From assembly GCA_034620365.1 (NCBI GenBank), contig JAQGEQ010000357.1, forward strand, positions 1 to 64,000: a stretch of DNA of 64,000 nt, read 5' to 3'. A program made the position numbers and the translations under genes. This DNA is from Pegea sp. RAD2-039. Lineage: Eukaryota; Chordata; Thaliacea; Salpida; Salpidae. Below the pieces are notes generated by a model, which worked only from the letters and a program-made list of their open reading frames with translations, searched no databases and was not told the DNA's origin. Below, in pieces: positions 11,265 through 22,727 of this stretch (its first letter is position 1; every line of letters begins with the position of its first letter).

Positions 11265-11359
11265 ATCTTTTAATCTATTTAAAAATTTTAACTTGAATTA
11301 GTTTTCCTAAATTTAAGTCTTTTTTAAGATATTTTGATTTTTTCAGCATTTTTTTGGTT
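11265..11359. repeat. Inverted repeat, right arm, unit 3
   Basis: Partner of 10385-10477, just before the ATG at 11388. Confidence 0.78.
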
Positions 11360-11387
11360 GATAAAAGTAAATATCTTAAAACTAACA

Positions 11388-12341
11388 ATGAAGCTAATTA
11401 TTATGATGATTTTGTTGGCATCAGTCAATCTTTCATATCAGGTTTGTAACTTAAAATCAATTTATTTGTAGAAATATTCTTGCAGCTTTTTTTTGTCATA
11501 TTTTTATTGTTAAATTTCAAATATTAAAAAATTTACTTCTTAATTTATTTGTAAACAATTTTCTAAATATTTTTGTTTCAATTTCAGCTATTTGAAGTAA
11601 ACGACATCTACCAAAATAGTCCATATCTTACTGCTGAGGTATAAAACAACAATTTTTACTTTTCAAGTTGATTATGTTTATATAATTTAAATGTTCTATC
11701 TCATTATATGTCTTCAACTAGCTGATCTGTTCTCCATTAACACAGATTTTATACTTTCTTCTTGTTTTTATAAAATGATAGCTTATGAATATTTTGAATG
11801 CTCTAAATCTAACCAAAAACTTGGTGCAGGAAGTTTAAAATCAACCTCCGTTTTTTCATCTTTACTATCAGTGCTTTTGTCACTTTACTGTTTACGGCAT
11901 TAGTTGAACAACATACGATGATTTAACTACTGAATAAAGTATTTTTTTTTATCCAATTTGAACATCGTATCACTTTGATCAATAAACTTCGTTTGATGAC
12001 AATACCAATCTAAAAGCAATTTTACTTACAGATAAATCTTGTTTAGTATTTGAAAGATCTTAAGAAATACTTAACTGTATCAACCGTTATTGAAGCTTTT
12101 ATGATATCACAAAAATATGTTTAAAAACTTCTAACTTTTTCAGCAAGTCTTGGCACATTTCAATGATAAAACTGGTAAACTGAAAGAAATATTGCAAGGG
12201 AGAAACGTTTTGGTCGGTTCACCAGAGGATTTTGTTGATAAACTTGCTCAAGAAACAAGTAAGAAAAGCAAGGAGAGTTTTGGATCAGTGTATATTAGAG
12301 GAAGGAAATATACTCCAAACGTTAGTCAGGAAGATAATTAA
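11388..12341 (+). CDS. Small secreted peptide, copy 3 (100 aa, 3 exons)
   Basis: Exons are 11388-11441, 11588-11638 and 12144-12341, with the same lengths, phases and splice sites as copy 2. The signal peptide is identical to copy 2. Exon 2 reads LFEVNDIYQNSPYLTAE, and exon 3 encodes the same 65 residues with only silent change. Introns are also nearly identical, differing by small indels. This fits a recent duplication or gene conversion. Unlike units 1 and 2, no LINE follows this copy, so it is the right end of the array as seen. The product is expected to be secreted; family and function are unknown. Confidence 0.82.
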
Positions 12342-13194
12342 TCTCTCAAAAAATTGTGACTTTCTGATTTTTCTCGCTTGAGACTTCTTCAGTGGTTCTT
12401 ACATGAGCAAGATGTAATTCATTTAATCAACATTCTGTCGATTATTATTTCTTTAATCTTTTAATATAACTTTGATTTTGGTTGCTTATTGTTTATTTTA
12501 ACCATAATTACGAATATTCTGATAAAAATAATTCTGTTGTAAAAACTTTCATCGTTATATGACTTTATATAATCATTAATAAAATAATATTACAAAATTT
12601 GATTGTTTTTATCTATTTATATTTTTTAAATAGGAGACAATTGATGAAAACTAGATAGACGGGCTATTTATTAGTTATAAAAAGTGAAGTTATTTTCAAA
12701 TTAATTTTTAGAAACAACTAAATTTGGAAAAATTGTATTGATACTTAAATAGAAATCAGATGAATGTTTAAAGACGTTTTTATTGACAGCTGGAAACATC
12801 TATTGATAGCTATCTTTAGTTGTGTAGTTTAAAATAAAACGTTAGTACTACGGTAAACTCCAAAGACCATGAAAGATTAAGAGAGTCAGTACTACAAAGT
12901 TTTAGTTTTTTATTAAGTTTAGATAAACATGAAACCAGGAACCTCCCAAGGTGACTCGTTATCGTTGATGCTCTTCTACATCACTTTGGTGATATTTTTT
13001 AAACTGCGAGACAGAGTACAGGGCGGTTATAAGCATTAAACAAAACAGTAAGACACTTATTGTTGGGAAACTAAATAAAACTGTGGAATCGTTTTATGAA
13101 AAAACTAAAATTATTCTGAGTAACTTTCCTAAATTTAGCCATCAATTTAATAAAGCTTATTTCGAAAGTGGAAAAGGAGAATTTTATTTCAGAT
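12342..13194. repeat. 3' flank of tandem unit 3 (right end of array)
   Basis: Closely matches 33-925. It includes the 36-codon relic frame at 12929-13039 (MKPGTSQGDSLSLMLFYI), whole in this copy. After about 13194 the sequence is no longer shared with unit 1. Confidence 0.72.
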
Positions 13195-14563
13195 CAATTG
13201 ATAGATAAATTGTTTAATGATTTTATTGTATCGTTTAAGAATCACAAACTTCTATGACCTTTTTACAAGTCAGTTAAATAGAACTGATAGAAAAATTATT
13301 TAAACATTGCATCAGTTTGTATCATATAGATGATATAAGAACTTTATTTTTTATAAGTTGTCTTTTACTATTTGATTTTTATCGGCAGTGCAGCATGAGC
13401 GTAGTGTAACTGTCAACATAAATCTCTAACAGTTCCATAATGATGGTGGTGGTATCTACAAACAACGTTCATAATTTGGCTTAAAGATGATTCTTTGCGT
13501 AAGAGATGATAAAAACTGCCGACGATATCAGCATCATGATTGATTGGATAGATGTATTAATATTATTGCATATGAGAAATCATAGAACGTTTATAACAAA
13601 CGCAAATTAATATGATTAAATATTATTTAAAAAATTTCTCTAATATCACAGTTCAAAACAAGTAATAAGATTGAAAATTGTAACACAGAGGATATATATT
13701 ATTATATCATATATTTATATAGTATATATATATCATTATATCTTCCTGTATGATTTTTAAATAGAAACAAATTAATTTCTTTACATTTGAGTTTTGGCTT
13801 CATCAGTTTAATTCTTTAACTTTCACACTTTGTTTAAAAAAGAGATGACCATAATATCAGATTTAGCTTTATTTTGTAAACTGAAAATATTTACATTTAA
13901 ATGTTTAAATTAGTAATTTTGTTAAGACAACAACATCATTGGATTTGTAAAAAGATTCTATTTAACGAGCTGAAACATTTAAAATAAAACTCACTTCCAC
14001 AAAAGTGATATTTTGTAATAGCGAGTCATTTGAAGTTACTGGCAAATTTTTAAGATTGTTAATTGAGATGTAGAAGACTCTAAAGTACATACTTCTAAAT
14101 ATGTGAAAATCCAATTTTTAAGAATATATATTTGCAAGATTTTTTAGAATTAATTCTTTTTTTGCTTATATCAAATTTTTTTTCCAAACAACTATCGATG
14201 TTAAAAAAAAAGCAGAAAAAAAGAAAAACCAAAATATCTGCTTTTTTTAAACAGATAAATAACAATTTATTAGCTTCTCTGTCAGACATGTAGTATGTTT
14301 TGATTAGCGCCTCAAGCTGTACTTTAAGTTAACAGGTAAGTTTATGAATAAAAAATTATCAACAAATTTCTTCGTGATTGAAAGCGGAAAACCTATAGAT
14401 AATTGAAAATATTTATAGGTTCAAGAAGTTGAAATTTGTTAACTTGATTTTGATGTTTCATGGAATTTTTGAATTTCTTGGAAAAAACGTCTAAAAAACG
14501 TCTCGGAAAAAGGTATCCTAGCATTCAAAACTAACTTTTTAACTAAAACTTCCACTTAAACAG
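13195..14563. other. Intergenic, no gene seen
   Basis: AT-rich sequence. It has a TA-rich simple stretch around 13690-13745 and a good donor-like CAG|GTAAGT at 14335 with no coding frame leading into it. That could be the end of a 5' noncoding exon of the following repeat-protein gene, but no signal-peptide exon was found. Confidence 0.4.
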
Positions 14564-15890
14564 GTCAATTGGACACAAGTGCCTTAATGCTGATTCTTGC
14601 TTTAAGAGGAAAGGATGATATGAACGATTGGTTGCCAATTCTTTTATTAACTTCCAGTGGTCAACTTGGAGCAAGCGGAAATCTTATGAACAATCCATTT
14701 TTGTTTTACGTTTTGATGAAAGATAATGAAAATACAGATACAAACACTCTATTGTTGTTGATGTCAACACTTGCTAGTGGCAATGCGGTAGGCGGAGGAG
14801 CTCAATCAAATCTTATTTCGAGCCCACTTTTGCTAATCACTTTACTTGACGATAACAACAAAAATCTTAGCAGTCTTCTTCCTTTATTTTTACTCAGCGG
14901 AGGTTTAGGTGCCGGCGGCGCAAACATGTTAGTAACAAACCTGCTTCTCTTATCATTGCTTCTAACAAATAAAACTGCTTCTATTAGCGTGATGAACTGC
15001 TCCACTGTTTCTTTTATCAGGCATGAGTGGAGCAGGAACTGAAATCTCAACTTTGCTTCCATTAGTACTTTTATTAAATAATAAAAGCTCTGGTGGCAAT
15101 GATAATGTCCTTTTGATACTGGCGTTGTCAGGAGGTTTAGGTGGCTTAAATACCGGAACAAACTTAGGTTTAACTGAAAGTTCAATTCGTCAGGGTGAAG
15201 TAAACAGTTTTAATCAAGGATTAGGTGGACAAAATTTTGCATCTTTACTGCCATTGATTCTTTTGGGTGACAACAACTTAGAAACTGACGATTTTTTCTT
15301 ATGTAGTCTTTTTTCCCAAAATCCTGATGGAAGTCAAGGATTACATCTTATCTTTGATATTACTAAAAGATTTTGTAAGTCAAGGTGAGACTGCAGACTT
15401 CTCTAGTTCTTCTGGTTGTGATAAAACTTCAGGAGATAAGAGCCCAAATGATAATTCTTTTCCTTTTGACCAAGCACTTGAACAATTTGAGGATATGGTG
15501 ACTCAATACAGAAATTAACGAAAAACTTTAGAGAACAAATTTATTGAACTACAAAGTGGTCAAGATTGGGCTAATGTACAATCAACTACATATCAATTAG
15601 AGGATGTTTTCTTAGACAAAGCAAATATCGTGCACGACAAAATACCGAGTTACGAAACAGCATTAGAAGACGTGAAAGCAGTTCAAAGTGATTATGACAA
15701 AAGTTCAGTCGGTACAAATTTAGCAAGCTTAATTAATTTTCAAGCCAAAGCAGCAAGATTAAGAAATGACCTACTTGAAACAATACAAGAGTTTTTCACT
15801 GTCAACGGTATCGAATATTCGTTTTCTTCTGAGTCTTCTGAATCTTCTGATACTTCTAATACGGAATTTATACCGATCATTCTTACCTAA
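14564..15890 (+). pseudogene. Leucine/glycine tandem-repeat protein, decayed
   Basis: Coding sequence starts after a CTTAAACAG acceptor (14563). It encodes about six imperfect ~40-residue repeats with the pattern PLLLITLLDDNN, then SLLPLFLLSGGLGAGG, then an Asn-rich spacer. A glutamine/charge-rich helical-looking tail follows (SGQDWANVQ... KAVQSDYDKSS... ARLRNDLLETIQEFF) and a serine-rich end. The reading frame shifts near 14990-15005 and again near 15340, and a TAA stands in frame at 15516-15518; the tail then continues open to 15890. Upstream exons including any signal peptide are missing or unrecognised. The repeat pattern suggests a structural or secreted protein, but I know no named family. 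It may be a pseudogene, or a real gene spoiled by assembly indels. Confidence 0.6.
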
Positions 15891-16530
15891 ACCTATGTCT
15901 ATAGAATACATATTTCTTTGTGGCAATTGTCAGTAATTTTGGCTCGGCCTAAATGGTGCTATACAATTTGCATGTATATGGATCAGGCAATCAACTGCTA
16001 AAAGATGTTTTAGATTTAATTACAGCTTTGTATTGTTTGACTTAAAGTGATACATAAGGCTGAAGAAATATTGCTGGATTTTATAATGTTCATAAACTAT
16101 TGTTTAATGTATACAACTAATTCAGTTATTGGTAAATAAGTTAAGCTCTTTGTGTTCATAATTTATGATTCTACATTATTAAGGTTTTCTAAATTGTTGA
16201 AGTTAGATTTACAGTTGACTAGGTTTGATTAATATTATTTTATGAGCAATAATGTTAGATTAGTTATTTGAATTAATGATCCACAATAGGAAATTTTTAT
16301 TAGTATAATTTTTCTACGAAATATTTGAATATAAAAATACATGTGAAAAATTGAAATAGTTTTTACAATAAAAGAGGCATTAGTTGTAATGTAATTTACA
16401 AACTCAATAGTTTAAATAAGAAGTAAGTCAGGTCCTCTATAAAAACAGAGTTATATCCTTATATTAATTCTTTTACAGTTTGAAGTTACTTTTGCAAAAT
16501 TTATTTTCTGGCAAACATTATTAAGATGAG
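15891..16530. other. Intergenic, no gene seen
   Basis: AT-rich, no frame or motif that I can support. Confidence 0.5.
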
Positions 16531-16539
16531 CCATTTTTA

Positions 16540-17300
16540 TCTTACCTTTTGATTTACAAAGCTCCTTGAGAATCCGTTATCAACATGTGTCTTGAATAAT
16601 TTACCTTTTTTAGAGACATCCAATGCCACATAATTTAACTTTCTAGAAATCGAGTAAGCCCCAGAACTTTAGGTACTTGGCTAGTCATTGCAGTTCTTTC
16701 ATTTCTTCTTCTAAATGACTTCTTCTTGTAAGACCCCCTTTTTGAAGAAGACATGTCCGACTATAATGTCCCTTTTCTTCATATTTGAAACATGTTCTTT
16801 TTCTGGCTAGACATTTTCTAAAGTCATGAGGTTTGTTATTTTCACATTTTAATTAAATTCTCCTAATGGACGCTACTCTCCGTTTAATTTAATCCTCAAG
16901 TTTTACTGAATTTACTGCTTCTCCTGCAGCGCCGACCAGCAAAGAAAGATTAGTTGCTCTACAGGGTGTTCACAAGTGTCTTGATGAAAGGCTTCTTCTA
17001 AGATTAAAATTTCATGCTCCACCAACTATTGTTTCATCTCTAATGAATCTATCAATAAATCAATCGTCAGTAGTCTTCAGCTGCTTTGATATTCCCAAAC
17101 TAGCAGCACTTGGCTAGAACTTCATCAAAAATCTTCAAGAAATTGACTTGATTCCTGTTTTCTTAAATTCAGAGCAAATAATGTTCAAAAATTTCTTTTG
17201 GGTGTTTCATAACTGTTCTAAAATTGTTTCTAAAAGAGTCTTTAGGTTCTCAAAAATCACTGGTAAAAACACTTGACTGTGTAGTCGTGTATTTAACCAA
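16540..17300 (-). mobile_element. LTR-retrotransposon fossil (gag end / protease)
   Basis: On the minus strand this stretch has a CCHC zinc-knuckle-like region typical of Gag nucleocapsid. Beyond it is a short aspartic-protease-like stretch, in the order seen in Ty3/gypsy-type elements. It is broken by several breaks, has no recognisable LTRs, integrase or RT, and looks old. The flanking sequence appears to be unrelated AT-rich DNA. Confidence 0.5.
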
Positions 17301-17818
17301 CGCAATTAACAAATAATGTTTTCCTGTTATTATATATCTTTTATCGAAAGATTTCACATTTACATGGTTTGCTCTGAAAATTCAGATTTTGAAGGTAAGT
17401 TTGTTTAATAGCAACTTTTGTCTAAGTAACTTGAAGGGCGAAAATTATAAATGCCTAATTTTTTTAATAAATAATTCAGGTATCATCTAGCAACAACCAT
17501 TTTTTTATATTGATGAATAAGTAATTAAATATTTTGAATCATAGTATCATTTTTACATGGCCAAAAACGTTAAATTTTAACAGCTAGATTTAACTATTCA
17601 ATTTATTTTTAGAATTGAGAAAATCGTTACATGTGGTTTGCTTATAAACACTCGAATTTCACGTTTTCCTAAAATTATGTAAATATAATTTATCTTGATA
17701 AAGCATAAGATACTATCAAGTGTTTTTTAGATGTTATATTATTTTAAAGTTCTTTACATTTAAATAAATATTTCTTTACCACCTATAAACATTTTGATAG
17801 TATTTTCCTTATGAAAGA
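17301..17818. other. Intergenic / upstream of the ARM-TIR-SAM gene
   Basis: No gene seen. An ATG at 17811, 8 nt before the chosen start and in another frame, would begin an overlapping upstream frame. Confidence 0.4.
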
Positions 17819-20800
17819 ATGGGAACCTCAACTAGCCAGCTTAACAAAGGTTTTGTTTATTTGTTTTATATATTCAATTTTTTAAATACTTTTAAGCTGT
17901 TGAAAGCTTAATAAGATTCTTATTATTGATAATAAGCTTTTTAAATTGTTGTTAAATAAGTATTGTTGTTATATATTTCTCATTATATTATTTATTTTTA
18001 TAAATTAGAAATTGTTTTAAACCTAAAAATATTAAGAAATGAGAAGTTTGTTTAAATTTTTGTTAATTTAGGAGATACTAAAGAATTGAAGAAAACTAAA
18101 TTAAATAATAATTTGAACCCACCATCAAAATTTCAACTTGAAACAATTGAGGTTTTGAATTTTTTACATATTTAAGAATTCATAACTTTTAGTCAAATTT
18201 TCATTTTTATAATGATCCATAATCATCATAAATAGATCTGTAGATACTTTACAAAGACATTTGTGTTTATTTAGACATCTTTATCTCAATTAGAGCTACT
18301 TGAGCCGACGGATGATCTTATAGATGGTCCTCTTAGATTGATTTATAAGGTAACTTTATTTGAATATCAAAAATATTTTATTTTCTTCACTCTTAGTCAA
18401 ATAATCAATTTTGTTTATTGAATCATCAGGCATATTTTGAAATTAAAGAGATGAAAGATTCACAGCTTTTCTTTAAAGCTGGCAATTTACTCTCTAAAAG
18501 AATCTTTCTGAATTTTTGTACTGAAAATTGGAACTTATGTCACAATAAACCATCCAGTGATAAAGATTATTTTCTTAACTCAACTAAATATCAAATGGTA
18601 ATATTAAGTTTGTATTTATTTATGCTTTTATTGAATTAGCCTATTATATTTATAATAATTTATATATAAATTATGGATGCAAACATTACTAGAAATTCCT
18701 TTGTTGTATAGAAAACTTGAAACAATTTAAATTGAAAAACTGAATCTAAAATATCTCAAATCGAAATTTGTGAGTTTAAAACTTGTCAAATCAAATGAAA
18801 TTGATCCAATAGAAAACAAAGAAAGTTGATTTTCAAATGATTCTTTCAGTAATATTTATTCATTATACAAATAATATATATTTACAAAATAAAGTTTTGT
18901 GTTCAGCTTTCAGTGTGATAATATTCTCGTTTTTATACCAGCGAAAGTGCTTTAAACTCTACATGTAACAAAATACTTTATAAAAAAAACAATTTGGTTC
19001 ATTTCTAAAAGCTTCTTCAACAAACTTAGTCAACACTGACAAGTTTTGTCTTGATAGTTGAGGGTACTAAAGACTTATTTTGATAAAAGTGAATGCTCAT
19101 AAAAATATTGATTATATTATTTATTTTATTCAACACACAGCTGTAAATGGCAAAGTATACATCTCTTATAGCAAACACGGAAGAGTATGAGGAACAAAAT
19201 AATGAAAAAGTCTTAAATTCAACAGTTAAGCATAAATAATATAAAAAATGGGAACACTAATCATTTTTATTAAAATTTCAAAAATTTTGTTAAACAATAT
19301 TCAGAACTCAAAAAATAAATGGTAAGATTTTTTTATTACTTTATATGAAGCGAATAAAGTAAACTTAATTAGTCTGCATAAATACCAAAAAAAAGTTTCA
19401 TTTAATTGTATCGTTAGAAGAAAAAGTCTTAAAAGAACGTCTTAACATAAATTTTGAATTTAACTTTTAGCATTATTTTGTTTTTAGTTAAATTTTTAAT
19501 GTGTAACTCTTTAAATTTATCTTGTGTCCATTAGTCTTGAAATTAAATAAATTTTTGATAGGAACTGCCTTTCCAACTTAAATAATTAATTATTTCTATT
19601 GTTTTAAGTCCAATGTTAAGTTGTTTTGTCACCTAGTAAGTTACAGCAGACAACCAAAACGCGAAAATTAAATTTGTTAGATTTTTTTTTGTTAAAGTCC
19701 TGAAACAGTTCTTTTATAATTAAACAGAAATTAGTGTATAGTTTATTTTAATTACATGGTAAAACTTATTGCTTCTGCATTCCAATGTTTATCTCTAATT
19801 AATCTAAAGTGTTTAAAAATTATGAGGGATTCAGTTAAACAATCTAGTGAATTTTCAAAATAAAAAATACATTATTAGATGCATTTTTAAGTGCTAAATA
19901 TGATGCCGGCCTTTTAAGAATTAATTTATTCTTTTTCACTGACTACAACATTCTTACTTTACTTAAATAATGGATCTTTTGTTTTCTTTCAGATAAAGTC
20001 AATCTTGTTGAACTATACTTACAGCTGTCCAAGGTTATGCGAAGAATTTTTTCAACAAGAGGACTTCATCAAGCAGATTATCAGTGAATTTTCTCTTCCA
20101 CAGCTTTCAGTTGATCAATTAAAAGATAATAAAAAAAGATTTTGTATAAAAGTACGGCGGTTCTTGCCTAAACTGTACTTGATATTTATCAAAAACTCTA
20201 TCTTAAGACAAATCTTGGTATTTTACAAAATATACTTCAGCATTGTGATTCAAATAAACAATTACTTCGTAAATATAATGGAATTAAGCTGCTTCAAAAG
20301 TATCTTTCTTCAACTTATCTAGTAATTAAAGCCAAAGTGATGATTGTACTAACCTATTGTGTTAATGATGAAGAAAGCGAAAGAATAACCACAGGTAAGT
20401 AAATATTCGAAAAGTTTTCATTAAAATTAGAATTTTTGTTTGAAACTTAATTCATTTAACTAAACTTTATTTTTTTCACATTTCTTTTTAGTGTTTGTAA
20501 CACGCTAGTAATTAAATAAAAATCATTTTCATTCTAGGCTTTGGTGTGATTGCTTTCTTACTGAAACTGCTAACAAATGCTTTGCTTATGAATAATCACA
20601 TTGCACATAAGTATGGGTTTTCTGCTGTTGAAACAATTGTAGCTTTGAACAGATTATCTTCTAATGATAACAACAAAGTAAAAGCACTTTTTCATTTTAT
20701 GTTACTAAATCTCTAGCCTAATTCTATTAACAATAATGTATAGTAACATAAACTTAAGAAAATTTATAGTAGTTTTTGCTAATTGATTTATGAATGAAAG

Positions 20801-22727
20801 GTATCTTTGATCAAGCAAGGAGTTTTATCTTTATTAATGAACATGATATTTAAAAGTTTAAGCAATGAAGAAACTCGTCAATGTGCTAACTGTTTGTGGA
20901 CTTTATCTTTTCACAAAGATTATAAAGATCTATTTGTACAAGTAATTAATACTTGAACTAAAAAATTATCTAAAAACTTCTAAGTTAATTCAATTTACTT
21001 TGTTCATTTACAAATAAAAGATTTCTCATGTGGTACCCATTATCTTTATGATAATCAAACTTTGAATAATCTATCACGATATTTCTTTTAAGCAGGAAAA
21101 TAAATTAATGGAATTTGTAAATAAAACATTAAAGTCTCAAGTAATAAACGATAAACGGCTATATCGAGCTTGCAATGGTATTTACTTCAATATATATGGA
21201 TCTTACTTTCAAAGAACTGAACTAAATGATAAAGTACCTAGTTTAAAACCATCTCAAATTATGATTAGTTTTCAATGGGAGGTAAAACCGCAAATGAAAA
21301 AAGTAATTTTGATTTTTGTTTTCTAATACATTTGTGAAGTTCATAGAGATAATTCTAAATAAAAAATAAATGAACTTTGTGTAAGACAACAACTACTAAC
21401 TTAGTTTTATTTTACGTTCTGCTGCTTAACATATTTTTTTAATATATCTCTTGTTATCAAAATCTAAAAATAATTGTGTATCTTTGATACTAAAGTATTT
21501 TCAGTTTCTACTGATTGAATTGCGAATAAAACCATTTCTATATTAATTTTAAAGATACTATTTTATTTAATAAAGACTTAACTTTTATATATTACTGTGT
21601 AATTAATATTCTAAATTTTAATTTGCTGATTTTTATATTACGTGAATGTATATTTCAAACAGATTTGCAACTTTTTAACATCATCTGGATATACTGTATG
21701 GATTGATAATGAAAATAGTGAAGGTCCTCCACTTGCTTTAATGGCATCCGCAGTTGAAGATGCTCAAGTGATAATAGTTGCAATGTCTGAAAAGTATAAG
21801 AACAGTAACTCGTCTCGCACAGGTTGTCAAATTTAATGAAATGAATCAATTGTTTTCTGGAGATAAAGATATCAACTTAATACTAATTTTTGATTTTTAA
21901 AATGTAACAGTTTCAGGTAAATCTAACATTTAGTTTTTCATAGAAGCTGAATACGCTTACAAACTAAACAAACCTATTGTGCCACTGCTAGTAGAGAAAA
22001 ACTACAGGCCGGATGGTTGGTTAGGATCTCTAATTGGAACGCAGATGTACATAGACATTACTTCTAGTTATAGACTCGATGAAAAGTTTCCTGAAATCCA
22101 TCAACAAATCTTTTTAAAATCATCAAGTGAGACATTTCAACATATTTACTCTCCGTATGCTTCTTATAAAATTATTAACTACATGATCGCTTAAATTTAA
22201 GTATTTAAAAACAAAGAAGTTTGAATCCTAATAAATAAACAAAAAGAAGCTTAAAACTTCTACAAATATGTTGATTTAAAATTATAAAAGATAAAAAAGA
22301 CTAATTACTGAAAACTTATCAGCAAAATCTGAAACCAAATCCAACCATTTTAGTCTGTGGACTGCTCAACAAGTTCAACAATGGGCAAATAGCTCAAAAA
22401 TTGGTTTGTTTATTTTTCTAAACAGCTATTAAAGTAGATGAAACCTGAAATTTAAAGCTGTAAAAATACTTTGAAATGATTTACCTAAAAATGTTCTCTT
22501 GGTAGACACTACTTGAAATTTGTAATAACTTCAAATTACTAATAACTTGTTTTACAGACGGATTAGTAAATGCTTTGAAAGATTTTGACGGATTTGGACT
22601 GGAAGCTCTGTATGAAGCATTTAAAAAGTCGCCAGATTTTTTCTACCGAGCAATTAGCAAAGATTTTAAACTATCTCTTGTTAATCAAATGAAATTTATC
22701 AGAGCCTTACAAATTCTGGCCCAATGA
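17819..22727 (+). CDS. ARM-TIR-SAM protein, putatively N-myristoylated
   Basis: Thirteen exons: 17819-17849, 18072-18151, 18275-18349, 18430-18597, 19993-20151, 20208-20394, 20538-20677, 20801-20941, 21096-21302, 21663-21822, 21944-22126, 22323-22403, 22558-22727. All phases agree and give 593 aa. The start MGTSTSQL was chosen because only this ATG matches the phase of exon 2; it fits an N-myristoylation signal (Gly2, Ser6). Residues ~95-370 are helical armadillo-type repeats (SCPRLCEEFF, LGILQNILQHCDSNKQLLRK, NCLWTLSFHKD). A TIR domain (~380-505) has IMISFQWE, GYTVWIDNEN, MASAVEDAQVIIVAMSEKY, EAEYAYKLNKPIVPLL and YRPDGWLG. A SAM domain follows (WTAQQVQQW to MKFIRALQIL). Order differs from SARM1 (ARM-SAM-TIR). 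The first Glu of EAEYA aligns with the NAD-cleaving Glu of SARM1, so NADase activity is possible but unproven. The 56-nt intron 5 (AAG acceptor) is the least certain join. Confidence 0.85.

Noticed and set aside
13690-13745. TATATA-rich stretch as a possible promoter
   Set aside because: Simple repeat with no gene starting nearby.
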